A DNA stretch of 64,000 bases from Anaerolineae bacterium (lineage in GTDB: Bacteria; Chloroflexota; Anaerolineae; Promineifilales; Promineifilaceae), in assembly GCA_023382655.1 (NCBI GenBank), contig JAHDWK010000006.1, positions 248,001-312,000 of the forward strand. The letters run 5' to 3'. Under the pieces are notes generated by a model. It was not told where the DNA came from. It did no database searches and saw nothing but the letters and a program-made list of their open reading frames with translations. The position numbers and the translations under genes are program-made. This document shows, one piece after another, positions 7,557-17,002 of the stretch. Each line of letters begins with the position of its first letter. Position 1 is the stretch's first letter.

Positions 7557-7584
7557 AAAAGCGTTGCCAGAGCAACGCTTTTTT
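7557..7584 (+). terminator. rho-independent terminator after tRNA-Leu
   Basis: AAAAGCGTTGC (7557-7567) pairs with GCAACGCTTTT (7572-7582) around CAGA, followed by more T residues. It separates the tRNA from tig. Confidence 0.85.
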
Positions 7585-7615
7585 GCTGCAATACCACAAC
7601 CAGCGAGGTAAACCT

Positions 7616-9226
7616 GTGACTCTAACAATTCGTACGGAACAAGATGATCGCCGTCAGCTACAAATGACGATTGAAGTGCCCGAAGAGCGGATAGAAAAGC
7701 AAATGCGAGACACCGCGCGCAAACTGGCAAAGGATATTAACCTGCCCGGATTTCGCCGGGGCAAAGCGCCCTATTCGGTGGTAGTGAACCGCGTCGGCCG
7801 TGACGCCCTGCGTGCCGAAGCGGTGGAGGATATGCTCCAGTCCATTTTTGAGGAAGCCCTGGACGAAGTGAAGCCAGATATGTATGCCCAGGCTCAATTT
7901 GACGATATGGAAATGGAACCGCTCGTCTTGAAATTTACCATTCCGCTAACGCCGGAAGTGACGCTGGGTGATTACCGCAGCCTGCGCAAAGAGATTGACC
8001 CGGTCAGCATCACGGACGAAGCCGTCGAGCAGGCGCTCAAACGAATTCGCACCCGTTATCAGGAGTTGGAGGAAGTAGACAGACCAACGGCCGAAGGGGA
8101 TATGATTGTCATTAGTGGGCGCGGCGAACTCATCGTGGAAGTGGATGAGGATGAGGGCGAGGAAGAAGAGGGCATGGAGACAGGGGAGACGGACACGGCC
8201 GTGCCCCAGCCCCCCACCGACGCCACCGAAACAGATAACGAAGAGGACGAAGATTTTGAGGATGATGAAGACGACGATGATGACATCCTCTTCGACTCTA
8301 CACGTCTGGAAATTCCTCTGGACAATACCGAAATTTTCCCCGGCACGCCCTTTGTGGAAAACCTGGTGGGTCTGAGCGTGGGTGAGAGCAAAGATTTCAC
8401 CTTTGTCTTCCCGGAAGATTACGAACAGGAAGAGATGGCCGGGAAAGAAGCGATGTTCAGCGTGGAAGTGCTGGAAGTGAAAAGCCGCCATCTACCGGAA
8501 CTGGATGATGAACTGGCGCAGAAAGAAGGGCATGAAACGCTGGCCGAACTGGAAGAAGCGACGCGCGAACGCCTGCACGAAATGGCCGAATCTCAAGCGA
8601 ACAATGAACTGGTAGACAACATGGTGCATGAAATGCTGGACATGTCTACCCTGGTTTATCCGCCGGCGGCCGTGGAGATGGAGATTGACGGCCGTCTCTC
8701 TTCCTTCAAGAGTCAGGTGACGCGCTCCGGCTGGCAGTGGGAAGATTATTTGAAAATGAACGCCACTTCCGAGCAAACAATCCGGGAAGATTTCCGCGAA
8801 GCGGCCGAAGAAGGGGTGCGCCATCAACTGGTTTTGCGCCAGTTTGTGCTGAATGAGAAGCTCAAAATTAAGGATGAAGATATTGAAGCCAAAGTAGAAG
8901 AACGCATTTCCGCTTTTAATGATAACGAAACGCTGGCCAGCAGTATGCGCGACTATTACAAAAAAGGCGCCGGCCTCGACATGATCAGCGGTGAGATTCT
9001 CATGGACAAAGTAACGAAACGAATGGTGTCCATTTACAGCGGTTCTGCTCCCTCTTTAGAAGATCTGGAAGCAGAGGAAACGGCCGTGATCGAAACAGAA
9101 TCGCCTACTGATGAACCAATAGAAGCCACAGACATGGCCGCGACAGATAGTGCAGCCATAGAAGAAGCCACTGCTTCTGTAAACGCTGAAGCCGAGCCGG
9201 AAACGGCCGTGACCGACCCGGAATAA
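7616..9226 (+). CDS. tig: trigger factor, ribosome-associated chaperone and prolyl isomerase
   Basis: A 536-residue protein. The N-terminal ribosome-binding domain carries the signature LPGFRRGKAPYSVV; an FKBP-type domain (about 150-300) and the helical chaperone domain follow. I start it at GTG 7616, with GAGGT (7605-7609) upstream, rather than TTG 7583 inside the tRNA terminator. The FKBP domain has an unusual insertion at about residues 170-225, very rich in Asp and Glu with a short Thr/Pro stretch; the C-terminal tail (about 480-536) is acidic and Thr/Ala-rich. Ordinary trigger factors are about 430-450 residues. Several TAV tripeptides in these low-complexity parts come from ACGGCCGT octamers. 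It precedes clpP, a common arrangement. Confidence 0.9.
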   Translation: MTLTIRTEQDDRRQLQMTIEVPEERIEKQMRDTARKLAKDINLPGFRRGKAPYSVVVNRVGRDALRAEAVEDMLQSIFEEALDEVKPDMYAQAQFDDMEMEPLVLKFTIPLTPEVTLGDYRSLRKEIDPVSITDEAVEQALKRIRTRYQELEEVDRPTAEGDMIVISGRGELIVEVDEDEGEEEEGMETGETDTAVPQPPTDATETDNEEDEDFEDDEDDDDDILFDSTRLEIPLDNTEIFPGTPFVENLVGLSVGESKDFTFVFPEDYEQEEMAGKEAMFSVEVLEVKSRHLPELDDELAQKEGHETLAELEEATRERLHEMAESQANNELVDNMVHEMLDMSTLVYPPAAVEMEIDGRLSSFKSQVTRSGWQWEDYLKMNATSEQTIREDFREAAEEGVRHQLVLRQFVLNEKLKIKDEDIEAKVEERISAFNDNETLASSMRDYYKKGAGLDMISGEILMDKVTKRMVSIYSGSAPSLEDLEAEETAVIETESPTDEPIEATDMAATDSAAIEEATASVNAEAEPETAVTDPE

Positions 9227-9325
9227 CACAAATCTAACACGGCACGGCTACACTCCCACGACATTATTCAACCCAGTTGGGCAGCAGCCTTTCAAAGCTG
9301 CCGCTCACCGTCAGGAGAACCTTCC

Positions 9326-9925
9326 ATGATGAACCTTCCAACATCTCTGGTCCCCATGGTTATTGAAACCACCGGCCGTGGGGAACGCGCTTTCGACATT
9401 TTTTCGCTGCTGCTGCGCGAACGTATTATCATTCTGGGCACCCCCATCAACGACCAGATCGCCAATCTGACAGTGGCCCAAATCCTATTTCTGGCCCGTG
9501 AAGACAATACCAAACCGATTCGCATGTACATCAACAGCCCTGGCGGGCACGTATACGCCGGCATGGCCATTTATGACACCATGCGCCAGGTGGAATGCCC
9601 GGTTTCCACCGTAGCCGTGGGTTTTACGGCCAGCTTTGGCACGGTGCTGCTCGCTGCCGGTACCAAAGGGATGCGTTACGCCCTGCCCCATGCCACCATC
9701 CATATGCACCAACCTTTGGGCGGCGCACAAGGGCAGGCTACCGATATTGAGATTCAGGCCAATGAAATTCTGCGCCTGCGCACCAGCATTAATGACATTC
9801 TGGCGCACCACACCGGGCAGCCCTCTAGCCAAATTGCCGATGATTTTGACCGTGACCGCTATATGACGGCACAAGAAGCGATGCAGTATGGTCTGGTGGA
9901 TGAGGTTTTGGCGCATCCAGAATAA
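9326..9925 (+). CDS. clpP: ATP-dependent Clp protease proteolytic subunit
   Basis: This 199-residue serine protease forms the barrel chamber that degrades proteins fed by ClpX or ClpA/C. The catalytic triad is visible: Ser103 in [14 protein letters not shown], His128 in IHMHQPLGG, and Asp177 in [11 protein letters not shown]. The active-site Ser context (TASFG rather than the usual AASMG) and GGHVYAG in place of GGSVYAG are mild departures but keep all triad residues. AGGAG lies just upstream of ATG 9326. No clpX follows; the gene ends in a palindromic repeat and a terminator. Confidence 0.93.
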   Translation: MMNLPTSLVPMVIETTGRGERAFDIFSLLLRERIIILGTPINDQIANLTVAQILFLAREDNTKPIRMYINSPGGHVYAGMAIYDTMRQVECPVSTVAVGFTASFGTVLLAAGTKGMRYALPHATIHMHQPLGGAQGQATDIEIQANEILRLRTSINDILAHHTGQPSSQIADDFDRDRYMTAQEAMQYGLVDEVLAHPE

Positions 9926-9943
9926 GCTCTATCTCAACGGTTC

Positions 9944-9977
9944 AGACCTGACAGGTTTTTTGAAACCTGTCAGGTCT
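9944..9977. repeat. AGACCTGACAGG palindrome
   Basis: Arms 9944-9958 and 9963-9977 are perfect complements (AGACCTGACAGGTTT). Members of the same family are at 11295-11327, 49510-49542 and 55398-55442. Confidence 0.85.
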
Positions 9978-9982
9978 TTAAA

Positions 9983-10013
9983 GGCGTTCTGTTATCCACA
10001 GAACGTCTTTTTT
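9983..10013 (+). terminator. rho-independent terminator after clpP
   Basis: GGCGTTCTGT (9983-9992) pairs with ACAGAACGTC (9998-10007), one G-T wobble, followed by six T residues. Bases 9992-10000 across the loop read TTATCCACA, a perfect DnaA-box consensus. Confidence 0.8.
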
Positions 10014-10050
10014 GTTTGACGGACAGGGCAACCCCAGAGAAAATGTCACC

Positions 10051-11292
10051 ATGATCAACTTTGAAATTCCCCGCGACCTCCTGATCGGGCTAGAGCCATA
10101 TGCGCACATTGCCCGCGCCATCATGCGACCCCAGGCACACGATTACGATGAACAGGAACACGAACGGCCGTACCCCTTCATCCACGCCATCTGGCCCCTG
10201 GAACGGGCGCGCCACCAACACCTGCAAACCGCTGCTGCCCAAGAAACGACCACTGAGGAACCCGACCTGGATGTGCTGTTTTCTATCTTGCTGGCCGAAC
10301 TACTGAGTTGGGGTGATGCCGGGCAGTTTTTGGCGCGACCAGGTGGACGTTTGGGCGGCACGGCCGTGGCCGCCGCCGGTACCCCCACCCAAAAAGCCAC
10401 CTTTCTGGAACGTTTCGCCGACAGTGAGGCGCCCGTCTGGGGGGCCATGGCCATCACTGAACCGGACGCCGGCTCAGACAACAGTGCCATGCGTACCACG
10501 GCCGTACTTGATCCCCAAACGAACGAATGGATACTCAACGGCCAGAAAATCTTTATCACCAGCGGCGCGTTGTCGCTGGTGGAATCAGACGGCATCTGTA
10601 TTGTGTGGGCCACGGTTGACCCACAGGCCGGTCGCCAGGGGATCAAGTCGTTTGTCGTGGCCGCGCATACGCCCGGCGTGTCGGTCTCGCCAGGCATGAA
10701 TAAGTTGGGCATCCGCGCCAGCGACACGGTTATCATCAACTTTGACAATGCCCGCGTTCCCTATGACCACCTGTTAGGCGACCTGGAAGTGCAAACGGAG
10801 AACACAACGAAAGGTTTTGCGGGGGCAATGAAGACGTTTGACGCCAGCCGTCCGGCGGTAGCTGCCAGCGCCGTAGGCATTGCCCGCGCCGCGTTGGAAA
10901 TCACCAGGGAAACGCTGGCCGAAGCGGGGGTAGAACTGGACTATAACAAACCGCGCCATTTGTTGACGGCCGTCGAACGCGACCTGCTGGAAATGGAAGC
11001 GCAATACAAAGCGGCCTGGCTGTTGACGTTAAAAGCGACGGCAGCGATCATGCACGGCCATAGTAACCGGTTAGATGCCAGTATGTGTAAGGTGAAAGCG
11101 GGCACGGCCGTTGTTTTCATCACTCAAAAAGCGGTTGAGCTGCTTGGTCCGTTTGGTTACACCCGCGCTGCCCTGGTGGAAAAATTGATGCGCGACGCCA
11201 AAATAAACGACCTGTATGAGGGCACGCGCCAGATTAACCTGCTCATTGTGGCGCGGGCACTGTTGGGGTACTCCCGGCGGGAATTAAAATAA
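10051..11292 (+). CDS. acyl-CoA dehydrogenase
   Basis: A 413-residue FAD flavoenzyme that introduces the alpha-beta double bond in acyl-CoA and passes electrons to ETF. Evidence: the FAD/substrate signature WGAMAITEPDAGSDNSAM, the ITSGA..VE segment, the KLGIRASDT strand, and the C-terminal LYEGTRQIN with Glu390, the position of the catalytic base in many family members. ATG 10051 is preferred; an in-frame TTG at 10012 lies inside the terminator of clpP. No ETF genes are near. The gene is convergent with dnaA and separated from it by two palindromes. Confidence 0.88.
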   Translation: MINFEIPRDLLIGLEPYAHIARAIMRPQAHDYDEQEHERPYPFIHAIWPLERARHQHLQTAAAQETTTEEPDLDVLFSILLAELLSWGDAGQFLARPGGRLGGTAVAAAGTPTQKATFLERFADSEAPVWGAMAITEPDAGSDNSAMRTTAVLDPQTNEWILNGQKIFITSGALSLVESDGICIVWATVDPQAGRQGIKSFVVAAHTPGVSVSPGMNKLGIRASDTVIINFDNARVPYDHLLGDLEVQTENTTKGFAGAMKTFDASRPAVAASAVGIARAALEITRETLAEAGVELDYNKPRHLLTAVERDLLEMEAQYKAAWLLTLKATAAIMHGHSNRLDASMCKVKAGTAVVFITQKAVELLGPFGYTRAALVEKLMRDAKINDLYEGTRQINLLIVARALLGYSRRELK

Positions 11293-11294
11293 TA

Positions 11295-11327
11295 AGACCT
11301 GACAGTTCTCAGAGAACTGTCAGGTCT
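11295..11327. repeat. AGACCTGACAGTTCTC palindrome
   Basis: Perfect 16-bp arms (11295-11310 and 11312-11327) around one base, directly after the acyl-CoA dehydrogenase stop. Probable terminator and a variant of the AGACCTGACAGG family. Confidence 0.85.
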
Positions 11328-11344
11328 GCTGATAATAAAGAAAC

Positions 11345-11401
11345 GAGGATTGAGAGATTGTTACTACCCAACATTCCTCTTCCCGGAATCTCTCAATCCT
11401 C
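11345..11401. repeat. GAGGATTGAGAGATT inverted repeat
   Basis: 15-bp arms (11345-11359 and 11387-11401) enclose 27 bases. The arms are related to the GAGATTG heptamer family. It lies between the acyl-CoA dehydrogenase and the dnaA 3' end. Confidence 0.75.
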
Positions 11402-11464
11402 GCTGCCGAGGGGATGCAAGTTGGAATGCTGACAGTGGCGTGAACACCACCACTACCAGCTACG

Positions 11465-12841
11465 CTACATACGCACCGGTGTGGCCTCATACATGGCCGC
11501 CCTGATATCCATACAATCACGGCGCACGGTAGGGTCTACCTCAATCATGGCCGCGATTTTTTCATAGCCATACAAAATCGTGGTGTGATCCCGATTACCC
11601 AACTTATCGCCAATGATAGGCAAGGAGGCGTCCGTTTCCGTACGCGCCAGATACATAGCCATCTGGCGCGGGTAGGCGACGGTGCGCTTGCGGCTGGCGC
11701 CGACCATTTCGTCGGTCGTTACCCCAAAATAACGACACACAGCGGCCACTACCAGATCAAGCGTCAATTTATCAGGTCGGCGGATCAGGTCGGCCATGGC
11801 CATATTGACCAGTTCCATATCTACCGCGCTGCCAGAAAGCTGGGCGTAGGCCATTACTTTGTTAAACGCGCCTTCCAATTCCCGAATGTTGTTGCGCACA
11901 TGTTGGGCAATGAAATCCATGACCGCGTCGGGCACAAAGACGCCACACTCTTCGGCTTTGGTCTGCAAAATGGCTTTGCGCATTTCCACATCGGGCATTT
12001 GAATGTCGGCCATCAGCCCCCACTCAAAACGGGATTGCAGCCGTTCTTCCAGGGTCATCATGGCCTTGGGTGGGCGGTCGCTGGAAATAACCACCTGTTT
12101 GCCCTGGCTGTGCAGTTCGTTGAAGGTGTGGAAAAGTTCTTCCTGGGTGCTTTCTTTACCGGCGATAAACTGGATGTCATCAATCATCAAGACATCAGGG
12201 GTGCGATAGCGTTCGCGGAATTCAGCCATTTTTTTGTTGCGGATGGATTGCACCAGGTCGTTGGTGAAGGTTTCAGAGGGGATGTAACAAACGGTGTAGC
12301 CATCCAGCATACATTTGTGGCCGATGGCGTGCAGCAAATGGGTTTTGCCCAGACCAACGCCGCCATAGATGAAAAGAGGGTTGTAGGTTTCGCCGGGATT
12401 CTCGGCGACGGACAGGGCGGCGGCGTGGGCCAGCCGGTTACTGGGGCCAACGACGAAGGTGGAAAAGGTAAAACGGCCGTTCAAATTAGCCACTGTGGTC
12501 GCCGTTGTTTTACCGTTCAAGCGCGTCGTCTTCGGCGCTGTTCCATTGGAGCCGTTAGTGGCTAATGATTGTGGGTGCTTGATCAAATCATCCGCCCAGA
12601 CGACGAACCGTATATCAACTGTATGACCAACTATGGTGGACAGTGTGCGCAAAATGGTGTCCCGCAGGCGGTTCTCCAGCCAATCTTTGGCATAATCGTT
12701 ACGCACGCCAATGACAAAAACATCGTCATCACACGTCAACAAACAGGCATCCTTCAACCAGGTGTTGAAGGTGGCTTTGGTCATCTGTAATTCCAGTTCT
12801 CCCAGGGTAGCTTTCCAGGCGGTTTCAGGTGTCATCGTCAT
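11465..12841 (-). CDS. dnaA: chromosomal replication initiator protein DnaA
   Basis: A 458-residue initiator. Domain I includes ELELQMTKATFNTWL; a short Thr/Asn-rich linker follows (about 90-120); the AAA+ domain has Walker A GGVGLGKT (160-167) and Walker B LMIDD (218-222); and the C-terminal DNA-binding domain ends with the signature RDHTTILYGYEKI. The ATG at 12841 (MTMTPETAW) gives a normal domain I; an upstream in-frame ATG at 12904 would add 21 atypical residues. Neither dnaN nor rpmH is adjacent, so the classic dnaA-dnaN order is absent. The 630-bp upstream gap (to folA) is a candidate regulatory or origin region, but no DnaA-box cluster was seen there. Confidence 0.93.
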   Translation of the reverse strand: MTMTPETAWKATLGELELQMTKATFNTWLKDACLLTCDDDVFVIGVRNDYAKDWLENRLRDTILRTLSTIVGHTVDIRFVVWADDLIKHPQSLATNGSNGTAPKTTRLNGKTTATTVANLNGRFTFSTFVVGPSNRLAHAAALSVAENPGETYNPLFIYGGVGLGKTHLLHAIGHKCMLDGYTVCYIPSETFTNDLVQSIRNKKMAEFRERYRTPDVLMIDDIQFIAGKESTQEELFHTFNELHSQGKQVVISSDRPPKAMMTLEERLQSRFEWGLMADIQMPDVEMRKAILQTKAEECGVFVPDAVMDFIAQHVRNNIRELEGAFNKVMAYAQLSGSAVDMELVNMAMADLIRRPDKLTLDLVVAAVCRYFGVTTDEMVGASRKRTVAYPRQMAMYLARTETDASLPIIGDKLGNRDHTTILYGYEKIAAMIEVDPTVRRDCMDIRAAMYEATPVRM

Positions 12842-13472
12842 TGATCCAGTACGGGCTGCTGGTTGTCTGACAGACAACAAATGACAACAAGCAGGCAGCA
12901 ACAAATGGCCTCAGGCAACAAAGCAAATATAAAGTTGGTATAAGTTTTATACGGCCGTTGCTCACAAAATTTGAAGAATTAAACGGGGATACTTCTCAAC
13001 CCGACAGCGCTTCCTCTTCACCGATTCTGTGGCTCCACCGCTAAGTCACCAATGCCACGTAGCGACCACTAACATTGGATATGGATCGGCTTAATGTGGT
13101 ATGCAGATATGTTTACAACGGCATCCTCATTCTAGCAAAAGGGGGCAAAGGACGCAATGAAAAAGAGGCCATTTTGCCTTAAAAGCTGGAACATTTTTAG
13201 AAAGCGGGAATCTTAAAAATTTCCAACTTTTAAGACAGGTAACTTGACAATACGCTGTACCACCCACATGTAGGGCATGGTTGGCTGCCATTTCCTGCAT
13301 TTGCGGTATATCTGGGGGCGGCAACGGCCGTGTTCACCCGGCGTGTTTCCTCATCTTTGCAGCATTGGCTGATATTTTTTGGCCGCCAACGTGCGCTGTT
13401 GTGCATTAGGGGCGAAAAGCGGCGACGGCGGCGAACGGACACGCGATGCTTATGTGAAAAAGTGGGTTTTAC
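12842..13472. other. 630-bp gene-free gap between dnaA and folA
   Basis: No convincing coding sequence lies here. It contains repeated AACAAATG words near 12880-12905, the small palindrome GTATAA-gtt-TTATAC (12938-12952), and an imperfect palindrome at 13178-13234. On the minus strand, TTCAAA (12970-12975) and TATAAA (12946-12951) with an 18-bp spacer could be a dnaA promoter. I found no cluster of TTATCCACA-like sites. Confidence 0.5.
13178..13234. repeat. imperfect AT-rich palindrome upstream of dnaA
   Basis: CTTAAAAGCTGGAACATTTT (from 13178) is nearly complementary to the stretch ending TTTCCAACTTTTAAG (to 13234), with a few mismatches and one bulge. Confidence 0.6.
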
Positions 13473-13967
13473 TTACGGCCGTGCCCAGATCAACCACGTG
13501 AAACGATGCCCATGGCGGGCGTCTGGTTCGTGTTCCTGGCGAAAGGTTTCGCGCCATTCCGCAGGGTCGAGAGGGGGGAAATAGGCGTCACCCGTGAATT
13601 CGCCGTCTATCAATGTCAGATACAGACGGTGGGCCAGGGGCAGAGCTTTGGCATAGATTTGGGCGCCACCGCCGATGATCACTTCGGGCACATCCCCGGC
13701 GGCCGCTAATGCTGCCGCGAGAGAGTGGACAACGGTACAGCCCACTGCCTCATAGTCAGGGTTGCGGGTGATGATGATGTTGTGACGGCCGTGCAGCGGC
13801 CGAAATTTCGCCGGAATGGAATTATAGGTCTTGCGCCCCATGATGACCGGTTTGCCCATTGTTCGCTCCACAAACCAGCGCATGTCGTCAGGCAACCGCC
13901 AGGGCAGGCCATTATTTGCCCCGATAAGGCGGTTGTAATCCATAGCCACGATGAGGGAAATAATCAT
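13473..13967 (-). CDS. folA: dihydrofolate reductase
   Basis: A 164-residue NADPH-dependent enzyme that regenerates tetrahydrofolate. The N-terminus ISLIVAMDYNRLIGANNGLPW has the Met20-loop pattern, LPDDMRWFVERTMGKPVIMGRKTY covers the folate and NADPH sites, and VIIGGGAQIY is the cofactor loop. The in-frame ATG at 13997 lies inside the GAGATTA repeat and would add ten atypical residues, so I start at 13967 (MIISLIVAM). It is downstream of thyA on the same strand, separated only by a heptamer array; thymidylate synthase produces the dihydrofolate that this enzyme reduces. Confidence 0.92.
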   Translation of the reverse strand: MIISLIVAMDYNRLIGANNGLPWRLPDDMRWFVERTMGKPVIMGRKTYNSIPAKFRPLHGRHNIIITRNPDYEAVGCTVVHSLAAALAAAGDVPEVIIGGGAQIYAKALPLAHRLYLTLIDGEFTGDAYFPPLDPAEWRETFRQEHEPDARHGHRFTWLIWARP

Positions 13968-13971
13968 GGGA

Positions 13972-14013
13972 GAGATTAGAAATTGGAGATCAGACAATCT
14001 CTAATCTCCAATC
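13972..14013. repeat. GAGATTA heptamer array between thyA and folA
   Basis: Six 7-bp units (GAGATTA, GAAATTG, GAGATCA, then GACAATC, TCTAATC, TCCAATC) form three forward and three reverse-complement copies. The array fills the gap and can fold as a hairpin. Confidence 0.8.
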
Positions 14014-14017
14014 TCAT

Positions 14018-14812
14018 CTATACAGCTATCGGCGCTTTAATTGCCGGGTGACATTGGTAATTGATCAGTTCAAAATCCTCGTAGCGGAAATCGAAAAGGT
14101 CTTTAACATTCGGATTCAAGCGCATTTGCGGCAGCGGGTATGGCTGGCGAGAGAGTTGCAGTCGGGCCTGTTCCAGATGGTTCAAATAGAGGTGAGCATC
14201 GCCAAAGGTATGCACAAAATCGCCAGGCTCATAGCCCGTCACCTGGGCCACCATCAGCGTCAGCAGAGCATAGGAGGCAATGTTGAAGGGCACCCCCAGG
14301 AAAATGTCGGCGCTGCGCTGGTAAAGCTGGCAGGAGAGTTTGCCATCGGCCACAAAGAATTGAAACAGACAGTGGCAGGGTGGCAGCGCCATCTCGTCCA
14401 CATCAGCCACATTCCAGGCAGAGACGATGTGGCGGCGGGAATGGGGATTGTGCCGGAGTCCATGCAAAAGTTGGGTGATCTGGTCAATGGCCCGGCCGTC
14501 GCGCCCCGGCCATGACCGCCACTGATAGCCATACACCGGCCCCAGGTCACCATTGTCATCCGCCCACTCATCCCAAATGGTCACGCCGTTATCGCGCAGA
14601 TAGCGGATATTGGTGTCACCCTGCAAAAACCAGAGCAGTTCATGGATGATGGAGCGGAAATGGAGCTTTTTTGTCGTCACCGCCGGGAAACCATCGGCCA
14701 GATTAAAGCGCATCTGGTAGCCAAACACGCCAATGGTGCCCACCCCCGTGCGGTCACTCCGTTCGATGCCGTTATCCAGTACATGCTGCATTAAATCCAG
14801 GTATTGTTTCAT
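14018..14812 (-). CDS. thyA: thymidylate synthase
   Basis: This protein of 264 residues, the same length as E. coli ThyA, makes dTMP from dUMP with methylene-tetrahydrofolate. The catalytic Cys is Cys146 in [20 protein letters not shown], the YGYQWR stretch, the [18 protein letters not shown] block and HLYLNHLEQ are all family hallmarks. The start at 14812 ([13 protein letters not shown]) matches the family; ATGs at 14818 and 14851 are further upstream. It heads a thyA-folA operon on the minus strand. Confidence 0.95.
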   Translation of the reverse strand: MKQYLDLMQHVLDNGIERSDRTGVGTIGVFGYQMRFNLADGFPAVTTKKLHFRSIIHELLWFLQGDTNIRYLRDNGVTIWDEWADDNGDLGPVYGYQWRSWPGRDGRAIDQITQLLHGLRHNPHSRRHIVSAWNVADVDEMALPPCHCLFQFFVADGKLSCQLYQRSADIFLGVPFNIASYALLTLMVAQVTGYEPGDFVHTFGDAHLYLNHLEQARLQLSRQPYPLPQMRLNPNVKDLFDFRYEDFELINYQCHPAIKAPIAV

Positions 14813-14874
14813 AATCATGATCCAGTACAACGCACTTTCGCAGTGCATCATACCTGGCGGGAGTATAAGGCGGG

Positions 14875-16812
14875 TTATGGTTGGGGAAAAGGCCCCAGCC
14901 CAACTTGGGCATCCTCTGCTTGTAAGATGGTCATTTTTTGCCCCGTATGCCCATCTACCAATGAAAAACTAACCCACCAATCATCGTCGGCCTCGGCCGT
15001 GAACAGTGGAATTTCCACCTGTTGCCAGAAAGATTCTCCTGGCCGCCAGCAGGTGGTTGGATATTGCAAATCAAACGGCTGCAACAAGGTGGCCTGCAAT
15101 GCGGCCTGGCTGCCATTCACCGGAATGAAGGATAACCAATATGGTTGATCAACCTGTCCGGTTGAATGCCAATATAGCCATAATTTCAAGAGACCACCTT
15201 CGGCTGTGGGTAGCACCTGCCCGGCAAATGCCTGTAATTGCAGGGCGTCACCCAGGAAAACGGCCGTAGGCACAATCGGTTCTGGCGGTTGTTGTGGCAG
15301 CGGCGGAGCGGCTGCCGGTGGCCGAACATTAAAATCAGAGCCACCAACACGCAAAAACGCCACCATCACCAACAACAAAACTACCTGCGTCAGCGTGAGC
15401 AAACGGCCGTCCTGCACGGCCGTTTCTTCTCGATATCGCACCAGTCCATGCGCGGCAATCAACAGCAAAAAAGGTGTATAGTAGAGCAGAATACGCCCTG
15501 TCTCGCCACGCAACGTCCCAGAAAGAATAAGCAGTGTAAATGATAAAAATACCGCCAGAATAAATAACTCGCCGACCGTTAAGGTCTGCGCATCTCGCCA
15601 ACGCTGCCAGATCATCCAAACACCCCAGCCAGCCAGCAATACCAGCGGCCAGCCCGTAAAAATAAAATAGTCGTAACTGTGCAAGAATAGCCACGGTAGA
15701 TACGGCCGTTCGAGTTCAAAATGGGTTAACGTAGCTGACTGGAAAATCTGGACAAAAGTAACTTCATACAACAGATAATACACCACCCAGACCAACAGAA
15801 GCCCTAAACCAAACCACATACCCATCACCACCGGCCAATGCCAGCGTATCGCTATCAGCGTAGGTGCATCGGTCAGGCGGTGGCGGCCTAAATAAAACCC
15901 CAACGCCAAAACGCCTGCCAGCAACCCCAAAGGCAAGAAAGCCATCGTCATAAAAGTCAACAACGACAAGAGTGTACCGGCGGCCAACACCCACACCGGC
16001 CGATTGTGCCATAAACCCCATACTAACAAGGCAACAACGGCCGTCGCCCAAAATGGAAACACCGTATTAGGGGAAGGCGAAAACATCAACACCGCCGGAA
16101 CCAACGGCCACCAAAAAACAGCCCACAACGCCGTCGGGCGACCAAACATCGCCTTGCCTAACGCATAAAGAGGCCAGCACGTCAGGCTGCTCCACAACGG
16201 CATCAAAATGCCCAACCATGAACTGGCAAACTGCGCGTTACTGTAATCATTGATGCGGTAATTGTGGCATTGTGCTGCCCGCAATATAGGCGCTAACTGG
16301 TCACTGACGGCCGTCCACTGCGCCAACACCTCATTCACCCCATAATAAACCAACACCATCCCCGGTGGTGAAATGCTCATATGGCTAGAAAACCATTCCG
16401 AATCGCGCATAAACTGCGGCCAATTACGCAAGGTTGCCCCCATATCGTCAATGCGGGCAGCAGCATAATGCCATCCCCCTGTTTCACCACTCACCACCAC
16501 CGTATATAGTTCAAAAAATGGATCATTGGTTACAAATAAGGCCGCTAACGTCAGGCCAATGGTACCCATCATGGCCCACGCTAACAGCCAGCCCACCCGT
16601 TCCCGACGCCGCAGCCAATCCGCCACCACCAGGTAGATGATGACTCCTACCAGCAACGGCAGCAAGCGACGCAGGTCAGCCAGGATCGCATACGGCCAGC
16701 GCCAACCATAACCCCCACGCAGCCCTGGCAGCCAATCCACCGCCAGCAAAAACGCCCAGAACAAACTCAACACGATGATCAACAGCAACGGCCGTGACCG
16801 CAAATTTCTCAC
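14875..16812 (-). CDS. polytopic membrane protein, glycosyltransferase-C-like
   Basis: A 645-residue protein with many hydrophobic segments from the N-terminus to about residue 500, followed by a Pro-rich hinge and an about 130-residue non-membrane C-terminal domain rich in Trp and beta-type sequence. An extracytoplasmic loop after the early helices (around [17 protein letters not shown]) and the general topology recall GT-C transferases or O-mannosyltransferase-like proteins, but no certain catalytic motif was found. GTG 16812 is chosen because GAGGAG sits six bases upstream; an ATG at 16836 has none. Function unknown; possibly transfers lipid-linked sugars at the cell surface. Confidence 0.6.
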   Translation of the reverse strand: MRNLRSRPLLLIIVLSLFWAFLLAVDWLPGLRGGYGWRWPYAILADLRRLLPLLVGVIIYLVVADWLRRRERVGWLLAWAMMGTIGLTLAALFVTNDPFFELYTVVVSGETGGWHYAAARIDDMGATLRNWPQFMRDSEWFSSHMSISPPGMVLVYYGVNEVLAQWTAVSDQLAPILRAAQCHNYRINDYSNAQFASSWLGILMPLWSSLTCWPLYALGKAMFGRPTALWAVFWWPLVPAVLMFSPSPNTVFPFWATAVVALLVWGLWHNRPVWVLAAGTLLSLLTFMTMAFLPLGLLAGVLALGFYLGRHRLTDAPTLIAIRWHWPVVMGMWFGLGLLLVWVVYYLLYEVTFVQIFQSATLTHFELERPYLPWLFLHSYDYFIFTGWPLVLLAGWGVWMIWQRWRDAQTLTVGELFILAVFLSFTLLILSGTLRGETGRILLYYTPFLLLIAAHGLVRYREETAVQDGRLLTLTQVVLLLVMVAFLRVGGSDFNVRPPAAAPPLPQQPPEPIVPTAVFLGDALQLQAFAGQVLPTAEGGLLKLWLYWHSTGQVDQPYWLSFIPVNGSQAALQATLLQPFDLQYPTTCWRPGESFWQQVEIPLFTAEADDDWWVSFSLVDGHTGQKMTILQAEDAQVGLGPFPQP

Positions 16813-17002
16813 GCTTTTCTCCTCACGATGGCACAATCAATAGTCTGCTCATTCATCCGCAGGGAAGTATAGTGGGAAGTGGATGGGTGGCAAATTTGAT
16901 TACGGCCGTTACCCAACAAACAATTGCCGTCTTAAACAGCTTTGATTTTGCCGATCAATATACCGGCTGGTTTCTCAAAAGAGGGCAGGGGTACCAATAA
17001 AA

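Noticed and set aside
8059-8400. Ser-rich antisense frame over the trigger factor insertion
   Set aside because: It is the complement of the Asp/Glu codon run, not an independent gene.
9992-10000. DnaA box as evidence for the replication origin between clpP and the acyl-CoA dehydrogenase
   Set aside because: Only one perfect box was found, inside a terminator, with no AT-rich unwinding region or cluster.
11585-12565. 326-codon plus-strand open frame opposite dnaA
   Set aside because: It lies wholly antisense to the conserved AAA+ domain of DnaA and its translation resembles no family.
13230-13442. 70-codon minus-strand frame in the dnaA-folA gap
   Set aside because: Arg-rich low-complexity start, no ribosome-binding site and no family resemblance.
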